A stretch of DNA of 64,000 bases from Apricaphanius iberus (lineage: Eukaryota > Chordata > Actinopteri > Cyprinodontiformes > Aphaniidae): contig JAPXFQ010000071.1 of the NCBI GenBank assembly GCA_028564705.1, forward strand, positions 1-64,000. The letters are read 5' to 3'. Both the position numbers and the translations under genes were made by a program. The notes under the pieces were generated by a model, which did not search any database, was not told where the DNA came from, and saw only the letters and a program-made list of their open reading frames with translations. Below, piece after piece: positions 1 to 12,610 of the stretch (positions within the stretch are counted from its first letter, which is position 1; the number at the start of each line of letters is the position of its first letter).

Positions 1-2270
1 GAGAACGCATCGGGAACTACAACTATTAAAGAGAACGCATCGGGAACTACAACTATTAAAGAGAACGCATCGGGAACTACAACTATTAAAGAGAACGCAT
101 CGGGAACTACAACTATTAAAGAGAACGCATCGGGAACTACAACTATTAAAGAGAACGCATCGGGAACTACAACTATTAAAGAGAACGCATCGGGAACTAC
201 AACTATTAAAGAGAACGCATCGGGAACTACAATATTAAAGAGAACACATCGGGAACTACAACTATTAAAGAGAACGCATCGGGAACTACAACTATTAAAG
301 AGAACGCATCGGGAACTACAACTATTAAAGAGAACGCATCGGGAACTACAACTATTAAAGAGAACGCATCGGGAACTACAACTATTAAAGAGAACGCATC
401 GGGAACTACAACTATTAAAGAGAACGCATCGGGAACTACAACTATTACAGAGAACGATCGGGAACTAAACTATTCAGAGAACGCATCGGGAACTACAACT
501 ATTACAGAGAACGCATCGGAACTACAACTATTAAAGAGAACGCATCGGAACTACAACTATTAAAGAGAACGCATCGGGAACTACAACTATTAAAGAGAAC
601 GCATCGGGAACTACAACTATTAAAGAGAACGCATCGGGAACTACAACTATTAAAGAGAACGCATCGGGAACTACAACTATTAAAGAGAACGCATCGGGAA
701 CTACAACTATTAAAGAGAACGCATCGGGAACTACAACTATTAAAGAGAACGCATCGGGAACTACAACTATTACAGAGAACGCATCGGGAACTACAACTAT
801 TAAAGAGAACGCATCGGGAACTACAACTATTACAGAGAACGCATCGGGAACTACAACTATTACAGAGAACGCATCGGGAACTACAACTATTACAGAGAAC
901 GCATCGGGAACTACAACTATTACAGAGAACGCATCGGGAACTACAACTATTAAAGAGAACGCATCGGGAACTACAACTATTACAGAGAACGCATCGGGAA
1001 CTACAACTATTACAGAGAACGCATCGGGAACTACAACTATTAAAGAGAACGCATCGGGAACTACAACTATTACAGAGAACGCATCGGGAACTACAACTAT
1101 TACAGAGAACGCATCGGGAACTACAACTATTACAGAGAACGCATCGGGAACTACAACTATTAAAGAGAACGCATCGGGAACTACAACTATTACAGAGAAC
1201 GCATCGGGAACTACAACTATTACAGAGAACGCATCGGGAACTACAACTATTACAGAGAACGCATCGGGAACTACAACTATTAAAGAGAACGCATCGGGAA
1301 CTACAACTATTACAGAGAACGCATCGGGAACTACAACTATTACAGAGAACGCATCGGGAACTACAACTATTACAGAGAACGCATCGGGAACTACAACTAT
1401 TAAAGAGAACGCATCGGGAACTACAACTATTACAGAGAACGCATCGGGAACTACAACTATTAAAGAGAACGCATCGGGAACTACAACTATTAAAGAGAAG
1501 CATCGGGAATACACTATTAAAGAGAACGCATCGGGAACTACAACTATTAAAGAGAACGCATCGGGAACTACAACTATTACAGAGAACGCATCGGGAACTA
1601 CAACTATTAAAGAGAACACATCGGGAACTACAACTATTAAAGAGAACGCATCGGGCACTACAACTATTAAAGAGAACCTATCGGGAACTACAAATATTAA
1701 AGAGAACGCATCGGGAACTACAACTATTAAAGAGAACGCATCGGGAACTACAACTATTAAAGAGAACACATCGGGAACTACAACTATTAAAGAGAACGCA
1801 TCGGGAACTACAACTATTAAAGAGAACGCATCGGGAACTACAACTATTAAAGAGAACGCATCGGGAACTACAACTATTAAAGAGAACGCATCGGGAACTA
1901 CAACTATTAAAGAGAACGCATCGGGAACTACAACTATTACAGAGAACGCATCGGGAACTACAACTATTACAGAGAACGCATCGGGAACTACAACTATTAC
2001 AGAGAACGCATCGGGAACTACAACTATTACAGAGAACGCATCGGGAACTACAACTATTAAAGAGAACGCATCGGGAACTACAACTATTACAGAGAACGCA
2101 TCGGGAACTACAACTATTAAAGAGAACGCATCGGGAACTACAACTATTATAGAGAACGCATCGGGAACTACAACTATTAAAGAGAACGCATCGGGAACTA
2201 CAACTATTAAAGAGAACACATCGGGAACTACAACTATTACAGAGAACGCATCGGGAACTACAACTATTTA
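1..2270. repeat. 30-bp minisatellite, about 75 copies
   Basis: The 30-base unit begins gagaacgcatcgggaactac and is repeated head to tail from the first base to about 2270. The array runs off the left edge of the window. Copies are nearly identical; the commonest variant is A or C at one site (ttaaag versus ttacag), with a few one- or two-base deletions near 230, 450-530 and 1500. The C variant is absent from the first ~14 units and common from about 770 to 2240. Because 30 is divisible by three, several frames stay open for hundreds of codons, but there is no coding signal. Function is unknown; this looks like a simple expanded array. Confidence 0.97.
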
Positions 2271-2620
2271 AAAAGTACCTCATATACAACTCATTATCAA
2301 CATCACCTTCAGTTTTGCTTTTTAAAGAGATGTGACAAACATTCACATGATGTCTCATGATATATTTTTAACATCAAATATTTTAAACTTTGATTAACAT
2401 ATTAAATTGTGCAGTGTACAGTATGGAATACAATTACATAAATTTTATTGAATCCGTAGATTACTTGATTTTCCGAATTAGGGTGCCTGCAATAACATTA
2501 AGATCCAGCAGGTGTCAGTAGACCAACACAGTAGCAATTCCATATCGATACAGTATCAATACATTTGGGCTGATGTGTTGAAACGGTACACGACGCATCA
2601 TCAACCCATCACTACTGTCA
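2271..2620. other. AT-rich non-coding spacer
   Basis: This stretch follows the minisatellite and precedes the SINE. I see no gene, repeat structure or RNA motif in it. Confidence 0.5.
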
Positions 2621-2850
2621 CTGTGGCTCAGTGGTATAGTAGTTGGCTTGCAATCAGAAGGTTGTAGGTTCAATTCCAGCTTCCTCCAGTCACATGTTGA
2701 TGTGCCCCTTGGCAAGGCACTAAACCCCCAAATACTACATCGTCGTACCGAGCCATGTTGGGTGTCGGTGTGTGAATGTGGCTTCAATGTAAAGCGCTTT
2801 GAGTGGTCAGTAAGAGTAGAAAAGCGCTATATAAGTTCAGTCCATTTTAC
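2621..2850 (+). mobile_element. tRNA-derived SINE
   Basis: A pol III A-box-like motif (tggctcagtgg, 2624-2634) and a B-box (ggttcaattcc, 2667-2677) lie about 35 bases apart, as in a tRNA head. They are followed by a body containing ccttggcaaggcacta and a tail with aaagcgctttgagtgg and aaaagcgctatataag. From memory this head and tail are typical of abundant teleost SINEs. It is non-coding and depends on a partner LINE for mobility. Age and exact family were not determined. Confidence 0.75.
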
Positions 2851-3421
2851 TAGAAAGCCTAAACTTTAATATAGTGTATTTGCACTTCCAAAAGTATACA
2901 ACTAAATAGATAAGGAAACAGGCTTACCTTACCATAATTCCCCGGGTTAACGCCGAGGGAGAAGCTCTCTGAAGCGCTGCCGTGACGGACTTCTCATGGT
3001 CACACTGACCCAGCCGGGAGCTGCCATGTTGCTTTAAGTTGAGCCGGAGTCGACTGGGGGCGCTGACCTGGCATGTGCAATCATTCTCCTTATGGATCCT
3101 GCTTCTTCCTGGCTATTGACCAATAGTAGAGGAGTTGGACCAAGAAGGGCCGCCCTCCTCTTTTGCATAATGACGCAGAAATGCATACGGTAATGTAAAA
3201 GAGAGGACAAGGGAATGTAAAAACAAGGAATGCATGTAGAAGGAAAAGGAAAAACAAAACATATATTTTACTTGGCAGAACTGCATTGAAAAGGAAAAGG
3301 AAAAAACAATATATATACATTTCTTGACGAAATAAATGTAATAAGGGAAAAGGAAAAACACAATTTATATATATTTCTTTACAAAAATGAACGTTTAAGG
3401 AAAAGTAAAAGCAATATGTAT
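2851..3421. other. non-coding region, nothing recognised
   Basis: Contains purine-rich strings between about 3230 and 3420 (repeated ggaaaaggaaaaac-like blocks, each followed by an atatatatttctt-like segment), which look like an imperfect ~65-bp tandem repeat. Open frames here on the minus strand reflect that low complexity and are not genes. Confidence 0.4.
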
Positions 3422-3762
3422 TGTAACGTCCTCTCAGACGCAATGACAGTCGGAGACAGTCACTTTGGGTTCGGTCCCCTTTTTTAATGAAGAAAATAAA
3501 TGAACGGCTGCTGTTGGCCGCAACCACGCCGAACATCGAGATCACTCCAGCTCTCTCGCTCGCACAGCCATCACACAACAACAACAAAACTGCAGAAGAA
3601 GAACTCTCCCTCTCTCTCCACCCCCCACGGGGCCTCCCCTACTATTCCCCATTATTACAGAACATGGGAACTAATAAGCAGCACCAGTAACTAAGAAGGC
3701 TGTGAAGTATGGAACACAACTGAGGAATGTTATAACAGATACACAAAGTGCAGAACGTTACA
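3422..3762. mobile_element. possible solo LTR, 341 bp
   Basis: The segment begins tgtaacgt and ends acgttaca, a perfect 8-bp terminal inverted repeat with the TG...CA ends expected of a retrotransposon LTR. A putative AATAAA lies near 3495. I could not find a convincing 4-6 bp target-site duplication, and no second LTR or internal Gypsy/ERV coding region is next to it. A small MITE is the alternative. Confidence 0.4.
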
Positions 3763-3838
3763 GTAAATATTTCTGCTTTTATTTTTAATTATGTCAGTTT
3801 TGGTCCTCCATAACGGGATGCGTTTCCTGCCTACAACC

Positions 3839-6800
3839 ATTGACTGTATAAAACAATGGACTAACCTTCCGGTAGGTTTCTGAAGAGCGAAAATGAGGCC
3901 AGTTGGGCGGTTCCCACCGCCGCCATCTTGTCCGCGTCACTCTCCTCGTCGCTCTCAGAAACTCCAAAAATGGGCAAAGAGGTGGAGCTGAGAGTGGCGC
4001 TGTAAGGCTGGGGATGGAGGGTTAAAGCTCCGAGCCCACGTAGCTACAAGCTAGTCAGAAGCTAGTCGGGAGCTAACTGAAGCTAACGTAGGCTGCAGCC
4101 GGTTTCAGCCAGAAGACCGCGGTTGAGAGACTTTTACCCCGTTTTTCAACAACGATCCCTTTAGACGCAGAAACATCTCGAGTAGAGAAAACATATCGAT
4201 ATAATAAGACCCAAATGGGTCGGGTCAATACGGCCTAATATTGTGTTATTTCCATTACCATCGGTGGAGGCTGAGGACGGGTTCATCTTAACAACCCATC
4301 CAGCAAAAAGCAGTCACAAAGTCATCATGAAAACTCAGATCCTCTAAAAAAAATAAGACTTTTTACTCACCTCACATCTCATCCATTAGTTTATGCCTCC
4401 AGCTGTGTTCCTCACACCAGTGCTGATCTAACCAGCGATCCTCCAGTCTGTCTAGAGTCCAACTCCGTAGTCTTCCAGCCTGATCTAGCCGTCTCCCACT
4501 CTTGAGTCTCCCGATCCGACCGGGTCTGCCGCGGCGTCCCCATCCTGCCGACTTCGATCGCCTGCTCCAACTCTTTTTTTAAATTTTTTATTGAACAAAA
4601 TCAAGTACAAACATCTCGTAGGGGTAGAGAAACGCTGTGTAAAAGAAAAAGATAACAGCATAAGGGAACAGAATAAGGGGCATACACAAACTTAATTAAA
4701 TAAAAAATAAGGCTAAAGGCGTATGAGATTCAATTCAAAAATACAAGAAACATAGATAAGTCAGAACACATTTTTTTGGTCACGTTCAGATTTAAAGAGT
4801 CTCAATGAGGAGTAGTAAAGTTTAAATTCGTTCAAAAAATGATCAAAACAAGGGGCAGCATTTCTCCACTTACAACAATGGATATGGTATTTGGCAAGCA
4901 ATAAAACAATATTCACAACGCCGGATGCTTTTTCCCCAGATCGTTAAAATAATATCAAACATGGGTAATGTTGAGATCTGTAATGTTAGCTATTTTAACA
5001 GACAACCAATCTTTAATATCACTCCAAAATTGAAATGAAACGGGACACACAAAAAATAAATGATCTAATGATTGTTCAGGACAATCGCAAAAGACACAAT
5101 GGGATAATTCAAACTTACATCGTTTGTGCAAAAAAACAGCCACTGGGTAGATTTTGTGACAAATTTTAAAGTGAGTCTCTTTGACTTTGGAAGAGACTGG
5201 CCATTTCAGAAAGTTTGAATGCGCCTTCTCTACTATCTCTGGGTCTATTACTGATGGCATTCTACTAAAGTAATTACCAAACAGCTTCGATTTAAAAGCA
5301 GTTGTAAGAACCGAATTACTGCATTTTTTGTCAGTGAGTTTACAATCTCCTATTTCTAAGTTGGGAAGAGTTGGTTTGACGTCAGAGTATCTTAGTGTGT
5401 TTTTGAATAAGAAAGGTCAAGGCAGCCGGGAAAACTTTACATATTTTCAAGAATTCACCGAAGGGGCAATTGAAATTATACTTTTTGACAAATTCTTGGT
5501 AATTTAGTAGAATACCATCGTTGTCCATTAGGTCAGATACAAACAGGACACCTTTGTCATACCATTCGGCTTTGAAAAAAGAATTCTTATTAATAAATAT
5601 TGACCTGTTGTTCCATAACAAAGAATCATGTGGAGTGAAATTGTGGGTGAAAACCATCTTCCAAAAATGTAATACTTGTCCATGAAATCTGGATAACTTA
5701 ATAAGAATATTGGATAACTCGAAATCACACCTAAGTAAAAAGTTTAAGCCACCAAGTTTGTCAAATAAGGCTCTAGGAATATGATACCATATAGAGTTTG
5801 GGTTTGTCAAGGTTTTCAGCCACTTAACTCTAAATGAACCTAATAGCGCTTCAAAGTCTAAGGCTTAATAATGCCCCTCCTTTAATATATTCCTTGACTA
5901 ATTGAGACCTCCTTAGATAATGGGTTTTGTTCCTCCATAAAAATTGAAACAAAATCGAATTGGCCTTCTTTATACTTCTAACAGAGGTAAACACCGATTG
6001 ACACGGGTAGATTAATTGTGACACCCCTTCAACTTTGGATAACAAAACTCGTCCAAAAATAGTAAGATCCCGGGTTAGATGGTAACTTAGGGTTTTCTTA
6101 AGGTCAACCAAACGCTGCGCAGTATTCACCTCTTCTCTCTTAACAGGATTTTTAGAAATAGTAATTCCCAAGTACTTAACCTCAGATTTAACTCCAATGG
6201 AGGCAATGGAAGTTTCGGAGCATGAATGAATTGGGAGCAGATCACATTTTTTAATATTGAGAAACAATCCGGATGCATTGGAAAAAATTGAGATACGTTT
6301 TAGAGCTATGTCAACCATGGATTTGTCCTTTAGAAAAATGGCTGTGTTATCTGCAAATTGACTGATTTTGAATTCTTTATCAATAATGTGTATGCCATTT
6401 ATATAGGAGTTCTTGGTGATTAACAGACTAAGCATTTGTGTAGTCAAAATGAATAATTTCGGAGAGATTGGACATCCCTGTCTGATTCCCTTAGACATCG
6501 GAAAACTAGAAGTTATACCAGTACCAAGAGATACAGCACTACTGATATCGGTGTAAAACATTTTGATTATGTCACAAAATGTCCCTCCGAATCCCATATA
6601 TTTTAAGGTTTATGATATAAAACAGTGCTCTAATGAGTCAAACGCCTTATAGAAACCCAGAAATAGAATCAAACTGTCATTGTCAATAAACTGACTATAA
6701 TCCAACATATCCAGAATCAGTCTGGTGTGGTTATGTATATTCCGACCTTTCATAAAGGCAGATTGACATTCATTAATAACCTTATCTAAACCGGCATTCA

Positions 6801-8588
6801 ACCGATTTGCATAGACGAGAGCCAACAGTTTATTGTCTGTACATAATAGAGTAATGGGTCTCCAATTATCTAACAGCAATGGGTCTTTTTGGCTCTTTGG
6901 GATCAAGGTTATAAGACCTCGTTTCATAGTAGGTGAGAGATTGTTATTTGAAATACATTCCAAAAGAGCATCAAAAAGCATATTTCGTATATATCTTTCC
7001 AAAAGAAAACATAAAACCCAACAGTTAATCCATCGAGGCCTGGTGACTTCCCTTTAGCCATTTAATGGATAGCTTTATCTAACTCCTCAATTGTTAGGTC
7101 GTCATCCATATCAGTTTTAAATTTCAAGTCAATTGTTTCAATAGAATTGACAATTTCACTAAAAAAGTACTTACAGTTAGATTCAGAATAGTTGGAAGAA
7201 TAAAGTTAGCAGTAAAAATCTCTAATTGTTTGACTTATTGAATCAGCGTCCTGTGTAACACACCCATTAATGTTCAGTTTATAGATTTTCTTTTTGGATT
7301 ATCTCTGTTTCTCAAGATTAAAAAAATATGATGAATTTTTCTCGCCTTCCTCAATCCATCGAGCCCGGGAACGAATAAAGGCTCCCTGTGCTTTATCTAA
7401 AAATAACTTGTCTAATTGACATTTAAAAATGTCCAATTGGCCTTTTTCATCATTTGATAACATTGTGTTTGAGCATAAATTATTGATATTACTGACAAGT
7501 TGAAACTGTCTGGCCTTCATCAGATTAGACAGATATTTACCAGTTCTAATCGCTATTATCCTAACATTAAATTTAAACCATTCCCATTTATTCAAAGGTG
7601 AAAGTTCAAGTAATGAAACATCTTCAATAAATTGCATGAGTTCTGTGCAAAAATCAGAGCTAAGCAAAAGGTTACTATTAAATTTACAATTGGAGATTGA
7701 AGGTGATTTGCAATGATGTTAGGAGAGGAGCAAAGTGACTAAACAATGATCTGTTAACGGGGCAATTGAAATATCACAATTTGAGATATTATTAGCATAT
7801 TTTGGGGAATTAACCAGTAGTCAAGTCGAGAACATTGACCATTATTAGAAGCGTTAAACCGAGTATACTGTCTAACACTGGGGTTTCTAACCCTCCAGCA
7901 GTCAGTCAGATTAGTTTTGATGACTAAATCATTGAAAATATCATCAAATAGGTGATGCTGCCCTCTAGTGGGAAGACGATCAACAGAGCTGTCTGGAACA
8001 GCCTGCTCCAACTCGCATGTAGAAAGAGATTAAAGCCCCGACCAGAACAGCATTCCTCTCTGCCACCTGACAAAGACCCCCCCCCCCCCCAAGCTGGTTA
8101 AGCATCAGCCGGTATAAAGCCTCCCCCGAAAGCATAAACTTCTTGGACTGTCTGTTACTGTAATCAACACCACAGCAAGCCGTCTTTGCCCAATAATTGC
8201 AGATTAACATCCAAAACCGAATAAAAACTGCAGAGGCAACTAATAGTGGAGTTCAGAAACACCAAATGACTGAAGTATTTACGTTAGTCCCCGGCTGTGA
8301 AGAGCTCTGCAAGCAGACTACGGAGCAAACTATTAGCTACAGTTAGCCACCATTAGCTACAATTAGCTACAGTTAGCCACCATAAACCTGAACTTTCTAA
8401 CCTAAAATGTTTTTTTTTGAACCAGGCTGTAAACATGTTTATTTTTGCTGTAAAGTTGGCCTTTTTAACATGGGAGTCAATGGGAAGTTGCTCCTTTTTG
8501 GAGCCAGCCCCCAGTGGATGAAGGAGGAACTGCAATTTTTGCCACTTCCGGGCTGGCTTCACATTCTGCGGGCGGAGTTTGCCCCTTG
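3839..8588. mobile_element. 1.3-kb dispersed repeat split by a LINE
   Basis: Both outer edges are flanked by the same 9 bases, cctacaacc (3830-3838 and 8589-8597), which marks a target-site duplication. Without the LINE at 4574-8000 the element is about 1.3 kb (3839-4573 plus 8015-8588). A partial second copy lies at 47482-48435 and a third, shorter one at about 42890-43215, so the empty LINE site can be seen directly. It contains attgactgtataaaacaatgg at its left end and gaaccaggctgtaaacatg near its right, strings I associate with an abundant fish repeat. I see no terminal inverted repeats and no coding capacity, so its class is undecided. Confidence 0.65.
4574..8000 (-). mobile_element. L1-like LINE, 5'-truncated, inactive
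   Basis: A minus-strand non-LTR retrotransposon with its 3' end at the T-rich stretch near 4574 and its truncated 5' end at 8000. It is flanked by gcctgctccaactc at 4560-4573 and 8001-8014, a perfect 14-bp target-site duplication. Reading 5' to 3' (high to low coordinates): the end of an APE-type endonuclease (S-R-L-D-Y-W-L, within 7754-8000), a linker (7299-7667), then reverse transcriptase blocks including N-W-R-P-I-T-L-L (6610-7002) and G-I-R-Q-G-C-P-I-S-P (5851-6597), and a C-terminal CCHC-type segment (4955-5260). The catalytic FADD box reads F-A-D-N, and frameshifts separate the blocks, so it is dead. Assignment to the L1 group is from motif order. Confidence 0.88.
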
Positions 8589-8615
8589 CCTACAACCCAG
8601 GAACGCAGCGCAGTC
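8001..8615. other. right half of the split repeat plus LINE target
   Basis: Contains a C-rich homopolymer (about 8079-8090), a short array of ttagctacagttagccac-like units at 8334-8385 that is much longer in the copy at 47925-48090, and the target site of the second LINE (8600-8615). No gene is present. Confidence 0.6.
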
Positions 8616-10660
8616 TTTTTTTTTTTTTTTTTTTTTTTATAAGTCAAGCTTTATTGAAAAGTCAATTACTACAAAAACAGGATTGAACAACAAGAAGTAA
8701 CATGGGGGCTTTTTAAAAAAAAAAAAAAAAAAAGCGGAGCACAAGTAAATTAATCAGGAATGATAGGAAGGACACTAAAAAGAAAAAGAAAAAAAAAAGA
8801 GACATTTGGTAAGCATATCACCAATTACATACATCATACTTCTCAAACAGTTTTACAGTTTTAAAGGCTTTGGAGTTGTTTGAGTTTTTAATAGAGACAA
8901 AATATATTTTTATATCAGACAAGAAGAGAGGCAAAAAAGGTTTAGAGTTGGAGTATTTGCACTTGTGAAGGTAAAATTTAGCTAGGATGAATATTAGGTT
9001 AATAACATAATATCTGCTGTCTTCATTATGTTCATAAAAGCCAAAGATAACATTTTTGAAAGAGAAAGATGCATTTGGGAGGATGTTTGTTTGCAAAAGT
9101 CTTAAAATCTCAAACCAAAATTTTTCCACATGAATACAAGACCAGAATAAATGAGCCAGAGTTTCAGGAAGACTGTTACAAAAAGAGCAGCTGGTGTCGA
9201 TATCTTTTTTGAACCTATGTGAAATGAACATTTTAGAGGGGTAATATTTATACAGAATTTTAAAAGAAATTTCTCTCATCTTATTAGTTAGAAAGTATCG
9301 ATATGGTAAAGACCAAACCTTCTTCCAAGGTATATCGTTTACTAGACTATTCCAGTAGAACATAACATGAGGAGCATTCTAATATTTTTGTTCTTAGATT
9401 GGCTGACAGAGAGGCATATTTTACCAACATATGTTTGGGACGGATCTAAATGTGTGATAATGGGACCAGAGAGGGAGAAACTTCTCAGGAGCATTTTGAT
9501 GCCAGAAGGAATCGATTCCACAACAATAGAAAATTCTGCAGGAGAAATAAGCACAGGATAATCTTTAATAAATTCATTGTAACTATATAATTGTCCATCA
9601 GGTTTGAACAGCTGAATGATTAGAGTAATGTTGTCATTGAACCAGTTTTCAAAAAAGATGCTCTTTCTCTTGTATGTAATGTCTCTATTGTTCCAGATAT
9701 AACAGGTATGTGGCGAAAAGTTGTGCTTAAAAATAAGAGACCAGGCTAGTAACATTTGTCTATGAAAGTTTGACAGCTTTACAGGTATTTTGGAAATGCC
9801 ATAGCTGCAGACCAAGAGAAACCTCAGGCCACCTATTTTGGAAAAAACATAGGAGGGGATGGCATTCCATATAGAGGATGGATTGAAGAAATAATGTTTA
9901 ATCCGGTTTATTTTAAAAGTGTTGTTGAGGGTTGAAAAGTCTATATAGTTCATGCCACCACATTCTGTAGAGTTGATTAAAACTGACTTCTTGATATAGT
10001 GACATTTTCTTTTCCAGACAAAGTCTAATAGCATCTTATCAATCATTTTGAGGGTACGATTATCAATATAAAGAGATTGGGCTGCATAGGAGAGCCTGGA
10101 TAAACCCTCGGCCTTTGAAAGAAGGATCCTGCCTTTTAAAGACAAGTCTCTCTGAAGCCATACATTTAATTTTCTTTGAGTTTTGTCAATAACCGGAGAG
10201 AAATTTATCGGACATCTAAGTTTAGGGTCTTTGGTTATTATAATTCCTAGATAAGTTACTTGATTTTTGACTGGAATATTACAAATGGTTGAAGTGGGAG
10301 AATCTTTAACAGACATGAGCTCACATTTATTTAAGTTGAGACGGAGGCCAGAAGCTTCAGAGAAAAGATTAATTAAGTTTAAGGCGGCAGGGATTTGAGA
10401 GGCATCTTGTAAAAACAAGGTAGTGTCGTCAGCCAGCTGACTGATGATAATGTGTCTACCTGCAACTCTAACACCATTCAGAGAGCTTTGAGTAATGTAG
10501 GTGGAAAGAAACTGAACTGCAATTAAAAATAAATAGGGAGATATTGGGCAACCCTGCCTGATGCCTCGTGATAGGAAAAATCTTTGAGAAGTCCCAAATT
10601 TAAGTTTAATAGAGCTATTGTTGTTGTTATATAACGTTCTAATTGTGTTACAAAAATTGG
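8616..10660 (-). mobile_element. young L1-like LINE, 5'-truncated
   Basis: A minus-strand LINE with a 23-base poly(T) at its 3' end (8616-8638). It is bounded by a perfect 16-bp target-site duplication, ggaacgcagcgcagtc, at 8600-8615 and 10661-10676. The reverse transcriptase frame is open from the truncation point at about 10658 down to 9342 and shows N-F-C-N-T-I-R-T-L-Y, G-I-R-Q-G-C-P-I-S-P and the catalytic box L-A-D-D. One frameshift near 9342-9363 passes into a second open frame (8818-9363) carrying the C-terminal zinc-binding segment (C-S-F-C ... H-L-F-W-S-C). Intact duplications, the tail and a single frameshift suggest a recent insertion. The endonuclease part is missing, so it cannot move on its own. 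Confidence 0.9.
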
Positions 10661-10697
10661 GGAACGCAGCGCAGTCGGCGGATGAATACTCTGTACG

Positions 10698-10925
10698 CCG
10701 CCGCCGCCAATCTCACAGGACGTTTCTTCGTCTGCTATCTGGAGGATTCTTGTTGGAATTACTGAAGCCCTGAAGTTTATTTCATCTAGAGGATCACATT
10801 AAGCGTTGGCAACACCGAAGATGGACTTTTCTCTGGAAACGAAGGCGGAATTGGCTCGAAATATGCGCCTCATTTTGGGTCTTTTTCTACATGAAGGAGG
10901 GGGCGGGGCTTCATTACGCAGAGGT
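10698..10925. repeat. block duplicated at 50221-50455
   Basis: This block and 50221-50455 share long runs such as gcattaagcgttggcaacac, ttttctctgga, ttggctcgaa and ggcggggcttcattac. In both places it lies several kb upstream of a receptor gene copy. It may be a dispersed repeat or the surviving edge of a segmental duplication. A short open frame across it is not supported as a gene. Confidence 0.6.
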
Positions 10926-10984
10926 TGTTCATCCCAGGACGTTTTCAGTCTGCTAACTATTGGAATCCTCTGCGGGGTTACAGA

Positions 10985-12155
10985 CACCGGTCCGGTGTAC
11001 AGACCCGGCGCCAGAGGGCATTACCTGGGGGGGCAGTGGGTTTTTCTGGGGGGGCTCAGTAAACTGTCTTTTAATTAACCCTTTTGCATGTTTATAAATA
11101 TATCTGGTGGACGTTACATACACATACTTCCGTGTCAAATCTACCGTTTTGTGTCACTAACTTGTTCTACATACCTTACTGGAAAGCTAAGAGTATTCAT
11201 TGTTTGATTCAAATTATGTATACCAATTAAAGATGCAAACAAAAATTAAGACACAGTAGGCTAACCATTTTTACTGAGTCTCTAAGAAAATTATGTCCAA
11301 CTCACCGTTCTTAGCTGCACCTGCACATCACCGAGTCATCTCAAACAAAAACAATCCTTATGTCCAGTTAATGGTCTTTAATAAAGTACTTAGTCCATAA
11401 GTCTTCCTCTGTATCCTGCCCTGCCGCTTAAAACTTTAGTAAATTCTTCTTTTTGCCGCATTTCTCGTAATTTTTACATCAAAAATACTAGTTAGCATGC
11501 TGCTGCATTAGCTGTGTGCTTCTTTTTCTTTATCACTGCGGGTAAAAAATGACTTCATGTATTCTCGCCACCTGCTGGAAAGAAGTATGCACCACCGTTT
11601 TTTCTAAACGGAAGATTGGGGGAAAAATCTAGCGTTTTCTTTTCAAAAAGATTATTGAAAAACAGTTTCAACTTTGATATGCTTTTTAAAACATTTTAAT
11701 CAAAAACACAGCAGCCACACCTGTATTCAAAATGGTTCAAAAAAATTTTTAATTTTAATAGGCTTTTTAAAAACATGCTGCTGCCACCCGGTGGCAGAAT
11801 TACTGTTGCTTCAGGTGCAGAAGCGCTCGTAGCAGAAGTGCTCGTAGCAGAAGTGCTTGTTAAAGCAATTTCTGGCTGCACTTGCCCTCTTGATGTATTA
11901 TCCCTACTTGTGCTGGGATTGCTTTTCTGTTTGCTAAACCAAGCTCTAATGTCCATTTTAGCAAGCTGCTGTGCCAAACTGCCAAAGGATCTTCTTTTAC
12001 CGAAACTAAAACTCCTAATTAGTAATCTAGAGCGCCATCTATTGTTCGTTTTGAGCCAATATATTCACATGAAGTGTAATCTTTCATGGGCGGGCCCGTC
12101 CTCCAGATGCTTGGCCCAGGCCCGCCCATGACGCCGAGTCTGCCGGTGTAGGGGA
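10985..12155. mobile_element. possible hAT-like element remnant
   Basis: The left edge (ccggtgtacagacccggcg) and the reverse complement of the right edge (ccggcagactcggcg) resemble each other, suggesting imperfect terminal inverted repeats. A minus-strand frame at 11696-11977 starts M-A-Q-Q-L-A-K-M-D-I-R-A-W-F and is Ser/Thr-rich, which reminds me of the N-terminus of ZMYM/TTF-type hAT transposases. A GC-rich hairpin lies at about 12087-12129 (catgggcgggcc paired with ggcccgcccatg). No transposase catalytic region remains. Classification is tentative. Confidence 0.35.
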
Positions 12156-12610
12156 ACAAGATTCATTCTGGTAGCAAACACGGAGAGCAAATAAATCAAC
12201 TCTGCACGTCCTCTGATCTTTACGGTTAGTTACTTATTTTTATTCCAACCAATAACAATAATATAATAATACATCTTGTTCTGTGCGGGGCCTGCTCAGA
12301 AAACTGTTTTTATATATTTATATAGTCTACTTTGTTTCATACTTATTGTACGGGGGGAGGCAAAAACAAGTTACACTTCCAGCAAACCTTTTTTCAAATG
12401 GGCATGTATCTTGAGTAACTTAAATTATAATGAATAGTTTATTGCTGTACATTTTATGTTAAACTCCACTCCAGCTCCACTCCAAAGCGACACTCTGGGA
12501 CAGCTCCCCTGTTTTATACAGTCTATGGACAACTCTTGAATTCAGATTTCAGCAACTTTTTCTTTTTTTTTTCCAACCTAAAGATTATTGGCTTCAAGTT
12601 GATCAACGCA
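12156..12610. other. non-coding flank with repeat fragment
   Basis: An inverted fragment of the repeat at 3839 may be present near 12440-12525 (gttttatacagtctatgg is the complement of its left-end motif). Nothing else was recognised. Confidence 0.35.

Noticed and set aside
502..2358. Long open frames across the minisatellite (333, 562 and 226 codons)
   Set aside because: They arise because a 30-base unit without stops keeps the frame open; the repeated peptides differ only by the unit's frame, and there is no start context, splice site or non-repeat domain.
2621..2695. Functional tRNA gene
   Set aside because: A and B boxes are present but the acceptor stem and anticodon arm do not pair properly, and a SINE body follows.
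3090..3587. 165-codon minus-strand frame rich in Phe and Leu
   Set aside because: It lies over purine-rich imperfect repeats on the other strand and into the putative LTR; composition explains it.
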